A DNA stretch of 64,000 nt from Apis mellifera (Eukaryota; Arthropoda; Insecta; Hymenoptera; Apidae), in NCBI RefSeq assembly GCF_003254395.2, contig NC_037640.1:3435501-3499500 (forward strand), given 5' to 3'. The first letter of the stretch is position 1, and the number at the start of each line of letters is the position of its first letter. Positions 1-12,400 of the stretch are shown here, piece after piece. The position numbers and the translations under genes are program-made. Below the pieces are notes generated by a model. It saw only the letters and a program-made list of their open reading frames with translations, was not told the origin of the DNA and made no database searches.

Positions 1-3000
1 GCCTCTGCCGCGGCATTCACCGTCCTTCTCTCTCCTTCTTTCTCCGCTCGTCCTCGTCTCCTCCGCCGTGGTGGCGTAGGGCTTTGCTTCTCTCTTTCCC
101 TCGATGCTCTCTCTCTCTCTCTCTCTCGCTCGCGCGCGAGCGACATAGTGTGGTAAGCCGCGGCAGGGAGATACGGAAGAGGGAGAGAGAGAAGGCTTCC
201 TGCGCAAGGGGAAGGGGGGCGGCCGTTCGATTGTGTGAGTGAGCGGGGTGGGGTGGAACAGCGTATACGTACGTAATGCAGCACTTGTTGCGCCCGGGCG
301 TCGACCTCGGACTCAACCCGAGGCTCCGCGCCGGATTGACCGTCTTCTAGACCGAAAATTTTGCACGGTGTACAACGTAACCTCGCGGAGGTCCTTCGAC
401 TTCCGCGCGTTCCAAATCCAACCTCTTGGTTGGATGGAGGATCTCTCCGTGCGGAGGGAAACGGAGTCAAAGTCAGGGACAAGGATTCTTCTCGGCGAGT
501 AGTATTTCTGGTGGAAAAAGAAGGAGGATGATTTTTAATTACGGGGGAGGCAGAAAAGCGGGGCATCGTTGAAAATCTCGGTATCGGTATCGAAGAGGAT
601 CGCGAGCGCGGCAGAGAGTCGCAGCAGCAGCACTTGTTGCGTCCGGACGTCGACCTCGACTCAACTCGAGGCTCCTCAGCTTCGGTGGCCTCCGAACACG
701 TTCGGCCGGAACTGTGATTTTCATGATTGCGCTTACGTACGACGTGATCGAACGTTATTATCGTCGCTTAATCCGCTCCGGGCTTTCGCCGAATAACGCT
801 CATAACGATACATATACGATTGTACTCTGTTCGCGTAATATATCGAAAATTTGGTCAAATTTTTCCGAAATCCGAAATAGATCTTAGAATTTACACCTTC
901 TCCCGGTCGAAGTCTATCCTCGAAAACGCGAAGAGAAAGCTCGGGGGAATCGCACGCTACGAGCAGAGGCGACTGCGAACGATTTTTACCACGACCTAGG
1001 CCAACGTGAGTCACTCGTCCTCCACCACCATCGTAACGGCTCGTTTTGAAACGTTACTGGATCGTCGCTCGATCATCTTTCTCTCTAAATCCCGCATTCC
1101 GCCCTCGTTATCCTCGTCGATTCTTTCTTTCTTTCTTTCGGCGTAAAACGTTGGCCGGCAGAAATACGACGCGCGAGCAGTCGTTCGCCCCGAGTAACGG
1201 AATACACGTCGCGCTGTCCATGGTTTCCCTTCGATCCTTGCCGCAATGTGTTGCGCAATATTTATACGCGCGCGACATATGCATCCACCACTCGGCAATT
1301 CCACCACCGTGGAAGGAGGGGAGGACTCGTGTTTTCTTCCCCCGGGGCCCGATGACTCCGCATCGAGCGCGGCCTTTTTGCCCGCGTTATCGGATACGGA
1401 AGCGCCAGCCTCGAATTCCTCGCACGAACGATCGAAATGAATAAACCAACGGCCCACCTTTCTTTCTCGTCGAGCACGTTCGTCCAAATAGTCGTCGGGC
1501 GACACCCGGTAGACCGAACGATCCAATTCCTCGGCCGTGTGCACCGTACCCCGCCGCCTCGACCTATCCCAACGTGTAACAGATGACTATCGTGAGCAAC
1601 GTTTAGTCGCGTTTCTAACCCTCTCTTTTGAATTTCGAGCGGCGTTCTTTTCATCGTCCTGAACCTCTCGCGGTTATCCTTCCTTTATCGCGAGGGAATA
1701 TTTATTTTTTAATCGATTCGGGTGGAGAGTAATAGAGTTGAGGCGAGAAAATTAAAATTATTAGCGTTGGAGATTGACGTTCGGCCTGCGACGTTTGATC
1801 TACCGTTATACGTACATAACGAAAGGAATGCGAGACTGCAAACTTCCTAGATACGTATCGTTGTTGTTTCTTCGGCCAACGATTCCGAATTCACCGATCT
1901 CTCCCGCGAGATCTACTTTTTCTCTCGTTTCTCCCGCCGCGTGGATCCGTTCTTTCTGGGGTAAAAGTGATTTCTCCTTTCTTTCTGGAATCTCACCGAA
2001 TCCCCGCGGACTTTCCTCGTTTCCCGCTATTTCCCACGACGAGTTTCGAGGCCGCGGGAAAATGGAATAGAAAGAGAAAAAGGATCGATCCTTCCTTCGA
2101 GACCGATAAACCGAACCACGAGGAAAATCGATCGTTTCCTCGAAATCCTCCCTCCTACTCCACGCGCCAATCTCCCCTTCGTTACCTGTCCGCTACTTAG
2201 AAGAAAACAAAGCGAAGCGGTGGAGGAGGGGCCGAGGAGGGGGAAGGGATCGAAAGGGCCTGGTCGCAAAAGTAACAGTACCTACGGATAGTTCGCGTAA
2301 AGCAAACTCTCGCGAGGCGAGCGCAAGCCGGCCAGCCAGCCAACGTTTCCTCGTGTGCGTTGCTTACGTTTCTGCCTTCCTCTTCCACTACGTGCGCGCT
2401 CCATCCTCTCCCTCCTCCCTCTCTCATCCCTTCCCTCCTCCTCTCCTTCTGTCCGCGCGCACACAGACGAAAAAAGACGCGGATGTGTGGCAAGGAGAGC
2501 GCGTGCGCGCACGTGCAACTCGGTGAAGCGTAGTAGGTACGTGTCGCGTGCGCGAGTATTCAATGTGTACACGTGTGTGTTCGCGTGTACACGTGTATAT
2601 ACGCGCGCGCGTGTGTGTGTGGAGAGGTCTGGTGGCTGCTCGGCTGCCTGCCTCGGCTCTCGGGTGCGCTGCCCGCCAGGACGTTGAACCCAGCGCGACT
2701 CAACCTGGGGATCATCCGCGGGTACAACCAGCCCTCTCTCCCTTCTCCTCCTCATCCCCCACCACACAGGCTACTTCTCGCTACTCTTCCTCCTCCTCCT
2801 CCTCCTCCTCCACCTTCGCTACCGTGTCTTCGAGAAAAGATGCGCGCGCGCGAATACACTTATACACGTTCTCTCTCTCTCTCTGTCTCTCGAGCTCTCT
2901 CCGCCGAGTTGGCCGTTACCTCTTCCTTTTTTCTTCGCCCCTCCTCCCCCGATATTTCGAGGAGCGCGAAGGGGGTAGAGCCGCCCCACCTGCCCCGCCG

Positions 3001-6000
3001 CGAGAACATTCTCCAGGGGCCGTCGTACCCACCTGCACAGGGATCTCCTCTCCTCCAACTGCTCCTTCGCACGCACGGTAAACATTTTTGCAGGTGAACA
3101 CGTGAGATAGATGTAGACGGGGGTACGCGATAATTGGCGGGTCCGCCGCGATCCTTTTCTTTTTTCGGGTAGGGTTGGGTAGAGAGGATTGTTTTCGGGA
3201 CACGGGGATATTCGGGGTTGGAGACAGGTGGGACAGGAAGCAGAACAGGGACAGGTTCTTCCAATCCGAGGATAGCGATGTGCGTGTTGTAATACGTTCG
3301 TTTTTCTCCCTTCGAATAATTTCGAAAGTTTTTTTTTTTTTTTCCAAGCTTGGAAAGCGATGGCCGGCGAGGAGGATATAATACCCGGCGGCCGTTTCGT
3401 TCTCGACTCGGCGAAGCTAACGGTTCCCTTCGCGGTTCACGCACGTGAACGCTCTCGAAGCGTTATCTCTGCTGTGTGTACGAGTGAGAAAAAAAGAACT
3501 CTCTCTCTCTTTTCTTCCTCGAGCGTTGAAAGGAATAGAGGAGGAAAAAATAGTGGTGCACGGTTGGAGGTGGACGACGTTTTACTACCCCTCCTCCCCT
3601 TTCTCCTCTCATCTCCTCTTTCTTCCCCCTCCCCCTTTCTCCTCATGCGCCTTTCTCAAGAGAGCTCCGCGAGAGATCGTCCAGGCAGATTGCATCTCCT
3701 CGCGCGGAGGAGAACGAGAACCGACAGTGGAAAGCGACTATATCGTAAACACGGAGGCGACCCTTCCGTGCCTCGAGTAAATATTCCGAGGCTTTCCTTT
3801 ATGTATCGTCGATGGAGATATATCGTCGTAAAAGCCGGAGATGCTCCGGGCGTAATTTCGATAATCCGTTTTACGACCTTTTTCGCCTTCCCCCCTCCTC
3901 TTTCCTTCCTTTTCCTATTCGAGCTGTAATACATTCGCATAATGGACGAGGGAGAGGAAAAACTGGGAGAGGATAAAACGCGTGGCCGCCTTTGCGATTA
4001 GCCACGCGTGGTACCGTAAACGAGGCAATTTCTAATTTCACCACGACTCCGGTTCACGGACGTAACTGGAAGGTGTGTTGTTCTCCTTCTTCCCCCCCTC
4101 CCTTCTTCGTTTCTATTTAGTGGATCAACGAATTTAATCGAAATTATCGAACGAATATTTCTCTTTCATTCGTATATAATGTAGGATTATTAGTATTATT
4201 TTATAGCCGATTTCCGATCGGATATCGTGCCATTTGTTTGACGGTGAAAAATTGATAAATCGATGGATCGATTACTGACCACATTTCGACGAGGATAGTA
4301 ACAAACATGGAATATCTATCTTTATTCGAGTATCCGTTCTTTTCGGAAAACGTGTCGAACTGTGTTAAGAAATAAGTTCGAGAAAAAATCTACTAACGAA
4401 CAATAGAAACTCGTTCAGAAAAAATAAACACGAATATATATATATTAAAAAAATCGAAGGTGGGCGTATTTTTACCGGTCTCGCCCATCGAGCGTGCGAG
4501 CGAAATAAATGGTTCGCGGGCTTCCCCCGAACTTTTTATTTTTAGAAATCGCCCAAGAGACAGAGAGCGCGGCGGCCTCTCGAAAAATGGCCTCTCGGCC
4601 GGTGGCGAGTGGTTATCTAGCTTCGGAGGCTCGCTCTCCCGGCCGCCGGGAGAGGAGGTGGAATTGGATCGCGGCGCGATAGTGAAAGTGGCGGGCGCGT
4701 GGTGCACGCGGAAAGGAATAAAGAAAGGTGGAAAAGAAGCGAGGGGGGAGGGCGAAGGAGAGAGGGGAGGGGGGAGCGTGTAGATTTAAGGTGGATGAAA
4801 GTTATCGGAGAAAGCCAATTGGCAGAGCGTCGATCTCGTCGAATAGCGCGACCGATCCATACCCGCTCTTTTCGCACCAACGCCAACACCTATCGACGAA
4901 TTCAAACGTCTCGTGTGCGAGCACACTGCTCGCTTGCTCGCTCGCTCGTGCGTGTGTGTATGCGCGCGCATACACTGGCGAAATAAGTGCACTCGTGTGT
5001 GCACAGTATGGCAGAGAGCGTGTACAGAGAGCAGAGCCAGCCTTTACGTAACTCTGCGGCGTTCCTCTTTCCGCGCCACGCCGGCCAGGGCCGCACCACC
5101 TCCTCGCCAGACCCCCCCTATTAACAACAATGTATCACCATGTACAATTGTATACAAATTTTCTTGATTTTCTTTTGGAAAAAATAAAATATAAAAAGAT
5201 ATCGTTACCTATTATATTTATGTTTCGTCGAACGAATTTGTAAAATATTTCAAAAATTTCCAAGATGAACAATTATCAAGAAAGGAACGAGTATCGAGGA
5301 AAATTTCGAAATCTCATCCGAATTTCGATCAAAAAAAAGAAAAAAGTCTCATCCTCCCTGGAAACGCGAATTGGATGGATTTACCAGAGAGGAGGTTGTT
5401 GCTTAGAGAGGCGCGCAGCAGGCCGACGACCAGTCATGCACGGTGAATATACTTTCGCCGCTACGAATACTTAACGAAACGTGGAATTGAGAAGAAATTG
5501 CGAGGGGACGTTTGCGTGCCTCCAGGTCCGCTATGTAATTTATCGTAATCAAATATTTATTGTCATAAATAACTGTCGCTGCCGCGGGAATACGATATAT
5601 TCCCTCTCTCTCTCTCTCTCTCTCGCTCTCTCATTTTCCTTCGCCTCGCCTCGCTTCGTGTCCGCCTTATCGACAGAGAGGAAGAGCAGGCTCTCGAGGA
5701 TATTCCGTCCGCGCAATTCGGTTCGCGTAGCTCGCATACAAATTCGATTTTTCTTAATGGACACGCCGGTGTCTTCCTAGGCATGGCCGTCCTCGTATAC
5801 GGCCGACCCGTCCTGCGTAATGGTTCGTGTCTCTGTTCACACGGCCGCGGCAAAAAAAAGGAGCAAAAACCGGCGGACGAGCAGAGAAGCAACGATGCTA
5901 TCGGCGGAGCAACTCGTCCCGGCGCGGCGTGGAATACAACGTTGAACGATGATTTGTCGGCGGACCGACAACCACCTAGAGCAACATAAATTCTTATTAG

Positions 6001-6422
6001 CGCCGTGTGTTACGCTTGCCACGGAAAAATCTACAAGGGACAAATGCTCGGCAACTCGGGTCCACCCCGATGATCATCCCTTGTTGATCGAGAGACGATG
6101 ATAAATTTCGAATCTCTGTCGCCATCTTTACTTTATTCGTCTATTTTCACGTTACGTGAAACAATTATTGGAATTGATAGAATTTTAAATTATACATTTA
6201 AATGGAGAAATTCCATTACGCGGATAAGGATGATATCGTAATTGGATTTTTGCATCTAATAAAAAAAAAATGTTGTTAGATGCAAGAAAGAGAAACAGAC
6301 TTAAACTACAATTTTTCTTTCTTATCGCGTAACGATATTCGTAAAGAAACGTATATCACAGAGACGGGATTAAATTAGCGTTTTCTTTCTTTCTTTCTTT
6401 TTTTTTTTTTTACGATGCGCAG
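1..6422. other. Non-coding, CpG-rich, low-complexity sequence upstream of LSM11 exons
   Basis: I recognise no gene here. The stretch is rich in C/T and G/A tracts, for example CT repeats near 106-127 and 5601-5631, and in CpG-rich bursts at about 1-700, 2200-3100 and 4450-5110. Several open frames exist on both strands but overlap one another and have compositional rather than protein-like sequence. The 5' coding exon or exons of LSM11 could lie here or beyond the window edge; I could not find the N-terminal motif that would locate them. Confidence 0.6.
278..675. repeat. Diverged 50-bp direct repeat (278-327 and 627-675)
   Basis: A 50-base segment at 278-327 recurs at 627-675 with three substitutions and one deleted base. 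Both copies begin GCAGCACTTGTTGCG and end GAGGCTCC. The copies are 349 bp apart and the sequence between them is not repeated. It is not simple-sequence DNA. Its role is unknown; a local duplication or a repeated regulatory element are both possible. Confidence 0.8.
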
Positions 6423-9400
6423 AGTCTGTGGCCAACAAAAAGAAGATAGAGAAACGAGACTGGATCGCAGATGGAAGGAACGTCCTCTCGAAAATGCAAA
6501 GAACCTTCGGCCCGTTAGGAATGCTGCACGAATACATGGAAAATCGAACTCGCATCAAGGTAGGTCATGATTCGTAATATTTCTTTTTCCTCGCTTTTTT
6601 TTCTAACGTTCATTTAAACGCGACGCTCGTTCCTCGCCTCCTCTGTAATCGATAAAGAACGTGAGAAAATATCTCTCTTGAATCTATAATTACATTTAAA
6701 TGCATGCACACAACGATTATAATAATGAAAATCGCATAATCAATTGTTCGTCGTCGATTCTAATTAAAAGAAAAAAAGAACAATAACAAGATACGAGATA
6801 AAATTATTCCAATTTATCCCTAAAAATAAAAAGAAAAAGAATGCATCGAACGATGCAAGACAATATAATCTTCTCCAAATCTATTCCAAAATTAGAAAAA
6901 GAAGAAAGAGAAAGGAAAGGAAAAGAAAAAAATGCAGAGGAATGCGGCGATGACCGACTATCTCGCCTCTCCTCCTTTGGCGGCCTCGAAATTCGAGGGT
7001 AGTCCTCGAAATGGGCACTGTAAACACCCACGCCTCCCATTTCTGCCTGACCCCTTGGCATTGTGCGCGCACGCACACGCGGCTGACACACTTTCGCGGC
7101 CGGGAGACACGTGCGCGGAGCCCTTCGAAGGTAAACGAAGGGCTGGGAGGAAAGGAGAGAGAGAGAGAGAGAGAGAGAGACTTGCTTCTGTGTTCGGGTC
7201 AACACTCTCGTCTCCATGGAGACGAACGGGGCCCTCCTCGTCCTGTTTACGCCCCTGATCTTCCCCCTTCATTCAAGTGACGCCTCGGAAAGACAAGGTC
7301 GCGGCATCGGGAAACACAATCCCGAAAAGGGGCTTCTTCTTCTTCTTCTTCTTCCGTCAAAGAAAGTCTCTGTTTTCGCGCCCCTGTCGAGCTTTCCAAT
7401 GACCAGGTATACAGGAGTTGAATATTTCACGAGTAATATTTGTGTTAAAGGAATTTTCTTCTCTTTCTTTCTTAAATAAAAATCGCAAAGTCGATCCGCG
7501 AAAAAAATTAAGTTTCGTTTATGCAAATTTTTTTCAAATTAATCGATCGATTATCTATATCTGTTGCAATCTTTTTTCTTTTATTATTGGTCGCGGGATC
7601 ATGGCGAAAATTCGAAAAGTTTGATTTGCCGAAAATATAATTTTAAACGAGAAATCCCTGTTATCGATAACAATTATCAATATTTCAACACGAAAATGTA
7701 TATATATATATATATTATTTTCAACTCTTATATCATCGCGAAACGATAGCGATGGATCTATTAATAACAGGCATAATAATCACGCGAATTCAATAGTAAG
7801 CATTTTCCTATATTTATCTCTCCATTACGTAAACAATTTTTCTCTTTTTTTCTTCTTCAACGACTCGTTCGAGATTTCTTCATTCCATGAAGGAAAAAAA
7901 AAATAAAGCAATCTCGTCAAGATTGCCGGACGAGAATCTCTCCGGCGGGGGTTGCAACGATGTTCGAAAAACGAAAAGCTGAATCGGTTGTTGTTGTTGT
8001 TGTTGCGCAACAAGAAAGACGGTCGCGTATCAAACGTTTTTAATCTGACCGTGGGTGCCTCGTGGCGGCGCATTCTTCTTCGACAGGGAAACTGAATATC
8101 GCGTGTGAGTCAGACGGCGATCCGATGAAATCACGTGGAGACGTTTCTGGATCGTATCAGTCCCCGACAACGATCACGACGAGCCGATTTTTCTCGCGGA
8201 CGGAAAATAAATCAACGTGCAAGGTCTTTTCTTATTGTTCTTGTCGTCGTCGTTGCTGTTGTTCATTGTAAACGAAGAGAAATCGCAGGGGGAGGGAAGA
8301 CTCGTCCCGACGAAAGTAAGAAAAATTCACTTCCTGCCGGATCGAGTCTCGAGCCTAACTTCCTACTTCCATAATTAGCCACGCGTTTGAAGAACGAGAT
8401 TTCTGATCCGAAGCAGGAAGTAAACAGTGTGTATATATATATGATGCACTTTTTGCCTCTTAATAATAATAGAGAGTCGAGCATTTTTTTTTTTCGTTCC
8501 TTCCGAAAAGTTTTAAGTCCTTTTCTTCTTAGTTGATAAAAATTATCTATTTTTTATAACGTTTGCACGATCTTCATAGAAAATTATGGAGATTTATTTA
8601 TTCGTAGAACTTTTCCTATTCGGATAAAATTACGAAAATCTCGATCGAGTGCAAAAAGTAAAAGTAAATTCCAACGCGATACACGTAATCGAAAAAAAGT
8701 GTGCTATCTATTCCCAAAGAGGCGGGATAAAAAAAATAAGGATCGATCTCAGACCGAGAATCGATCAGGGAACGTTTTGAAAGGGGTTTATTCTTTTCTT
8801 ATCGTCCCTCGGCTATTAGGCTTAACAGTTGCACAAGAAGAGTATTCGACTTCCTCTCCAACGATAAAAAAAAAAAAGGTTAATCGTTAAATTGATTGTA
8901 ATTGATCTTCCTGCGGAAGCGCCAGTTCTATATTCGATATTCTCAATGAGCGGAATCGAGTTCCTAATTAAACTCCTTTCGGCGAGCCTTTTAATAAGAG
9001 ACGTGTTTCCCGATTAATTACATTCATTAACTTTCATTTCTTCATCTAAGAGGCTCGTTATCGCTCGCCAAGATAGATCCCGCGCGTTTCTCGAAACCAC
9101 CAGCGTCCTTGGGAACAGATCCTAATCGTCCGACCTTCAGGATGTGCCTGCATCCGCAAAGATTTTTTTTTTTTTTTTTTTATCCACCGAGCCGATCGAT
9201 TATTAACTCGGCCTTCGACTCGAACGAAAGGAAGAAAGTTGTCGTCGTCGCCATTTCTTCTTCTTTTTCCCTTCTCCTTGTCTCTCGATCGTTGCTTCTT
9301 AATACGCGTAATAATCTCGTATAATCGCGTCGTTATGTAACGATGTGTGTGTATAAAGAAAAAAAGAAGAAGAAGAAAAAAAGACAATTAAAGAATATGT

Positions 9401-12400
9401 ATATATATATATGATTGGCGCGAAGACAATCACGAAGAGATCGTTATTTTTCTTCTTCTTCTTCTCTCTCGTTATTTCCACTTGTTATGGATCGTTTGTA
9501 ATTCAATGTATATTGTTATTATTATCCTATAATTTCCTACAAGTTATCGAGAATTATTGTAACAATTTGCAACGGGGATACACTATGCAAATTTTTTTTT
9601 TTCATTATCATCTATCGTATAATTATTCAACGATGCAAAAAAAGGACGATTGCAAAACCACGAATCGATGAGATTATCTATTCACGATCCTCCACCTCGC
9701 GATTTCGAAAGCCCTAAATTTTCCGCTCTGATTCGAATCTCGAGCGCCTTGAACGATTTTCAATTTCTCCCCTCCCTCCCTCTTCGAGTCGCTTTGGCGC
9801 ATGACAAATGGACGATCCTCGTTTGCCCCTCCCCCGATCAGAAACACGAAGATCGTTTATCTCTACTGTTATCCTTCGCCGATTGATCGACACAGATGAT
9901 CCAGCTCAGGATACACGGCTGGTAGGAATCTTGAGGACTCCTGGAATCGATTCTAGAGTATAGAGAGGGGCCCCTCAATGGCGTTTCGCTCACGTACAGG
10001 ACACGTGCACGGAGTCAATGACGAGCAGCAGAAAGAAAGAAAGGTGTATATAAGATCGCTCTTACGAATTCTTTCATCGTTTCCATTTCGATTTTCCGCG
10101 CTTGTGTTGATCGACAAAGGAAATTCAATTTAGAAACTTTAGAAATATCTTATCTATTTTTTTCCACCCTTGCTCTTATTATCTTATTCGATTGAAATTT
10201 AATGTGAATGAATTCGAAACGATCTTTGATCAAGAATTATTACAATTTTAACCTGCGTTAAAACTTATACTCATCGATAAATTGATATATTTATCAGTAA
10301 ACGCGATTCACAATTTTCAAAACAATTTAATTTCCCTTTAAAGAAATAAGGAATGGATGTCAAAATGTTAAATGACTTAAATTCATTCTCAATTCTAAGT
10401 AATTAGATATACATATAAGAAACATGTAGAAGGAATAAAAGAATTTCGATGGAAGAGTTCTTCTTCTTCTTCTTCTTTATCTTGAACGAGCTCAAGCTCG
10501 AAATAGTTAATCGTTGAAATGATTTGCTCGAGGATCTCCTGGAAACGGTACTGAACATTGGATTCGCGAGAGAAAGAGAGAGAGAGAGAGAGAAGCGAGT
10601 CAGAGAGTCACGCAATTAGTTTTCATTGCGACAAAGCCGGGTATATATCAGTGCGAAAGGCATTGAAGGGGGCCTTGCCACGGCCTGCACTTCCGCGTAT
10701 CAGCCTGCTATCTTGTCTCGCGACGTATCTATAAGAGACAAACAACGGACTCGGCGCTCATTTTCTCGAAGACACGGCAGAGAGCGTCATTAATGCAATT
10801 ATCGTTTATCCAGAAAATGAGGAAAAGTGCACGAATCTCTTCCAACGATTTCTTCTGAGAAGCAAAGAAGAAGAAGTTTCTTTCCATTCTCGAAAATTAT
10901 CGAAAGGGAATTTTTTTAAAAGGAGATCTTCCTATCTATGTTCTCTCTGGTAGCCTAAACTTGGAAAATATCAAAAAACAAACATCTTTTCTTGCATAAA
11001 TAGAATCGGTGTAAAAATAATTGCAAAAATGATCGAAATTATGAAACGATCGTTTTCTACAATCTTAATAATCGACACAACGATATTTCCATTCGTTTGA
11101 ACATCACAAATTATCGCGATCCTCACAATTCTACAAACAAAATGCATCCCGATACCCGAGCCTCTTCTCGAGATACTTTTTTCTCTTTTAAACCAAGCAG
11201 AATTACTTTAGCCCCGAAAAAGCGCCACGTGTATCCGCGCGTGTTCGCCAATTTCTCCTAATTGCCTTATTAACGCCCCTCCCCTCTTCCCTTCTCCCCT
11301 TCGTGCCGCGAGGGGGAAAAAAAAACGAAAAGAGAAGGAAGGGAAAACGTACGATCGCAGATACGAATTATGCGCGTGCGTGCAAAAAATTACGCGCCGC
11401 TTTTTTTTCTCGATCGCCGAAACGATCGATCAACGCCACCGCCTCTACGAGTGTAATACACGTACGATAAACGGAGTTTTACGTTTAACGCGCGTATCAT
11501 TCTCTCTCTCTGACGAGAGAGGTGGAATCGATCCCGTGGAAGTGAGGTTTTTTTTACCTGGAAACGCCGCTAACGCCGGCACGATTTAAAAGGAGTAATC
11601 GTTCGTCCTTTGTGCCGAAGGTCTACACCAGAAACGCGCGTGGCATAAGGGGACACGTGGAGGCATACGTGGCCGCCTTCGACAAGCACTGGAACCTCGC
11701 GCTCGAGGACTGCTTCGAGATTTGGACGCGTAAAGTGAAGAGGAAAGCACCTGCTCTGGGTAACTTTTTTTTTTTTGTTTCCTTTTTTTCTTGGATTTAA
11801 TTGGGACGATCGGTTTGATTTCATTTGATTTATTATATATTTTTAAACGAGTTACTTTAAGTATATATGTGATGGAATGATGAGTTGTATTTTGAAATTG
11901 AATACGGAAGGAGAAAAGTGTGAGATGGATCTGTAATTTGTGACTCTGTAAGGTATGTCTGTAAGGTTAATTTGTTGTTCATTTCTTCCTCTTTTTCGGA
12001 GATACAAATTCGTTTCGAATAACGTTTCTTGTTACTTAACACGAATTTATTCAAAAATTTGAATAATTGCGATACGAGGCGATACGAAAATATTGGTTAT
12101 CTTTGAAATTAAAGGCAATCAATAATTATATAGAAAACGTAGAATTCGAAAACATGTTTCAAGGCTGTGCAAATAAATAAACCCATTATCCCTATACGTG
12201 TTAATTGCTAAATATCTATTTAAAACGTCAATAATTTTTAATAAAAAAACAAACGTTACTTTGTTACGTTATCGCGTCGATTATGGAAAAAAAAATTCAC
12301 GATAAACGTACAATGAGAAATCGATGTAATAAATTCGAGATATTCAAGATCGATAACGATTCGATTTTTTTTCGTCCCTCTCTCTCTCGATTCCGCAAAG

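Noticed and set aside
760..796. Plus-strand peptide SSLNPLRAFAE resembling the conserved FDPL..LYA word of the LSm11 N-terminus
   Set aside because: It is followed at once by a stop, has no splice donor in the right place, and the match is only a few residues.
1011..1544. 177-codon open frame on the minus strand
   Set aside because: Long for the region, but it overlaps open frames on the other strand, has no family motif I recognise, and lies in CpG-rich DNA where stop codons are rare.
2548..3097. Overlapping open frames of 170-190 codons on both strands
   Set aside because: They are made of C/T and CG repeats; residue use is compositional and no frame is favoured.
4609..4622. GGTTATCTAGCT, a partial match to miR-9
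   Set aside because: The seed bases do not match and no opposite hairpin arm is present.
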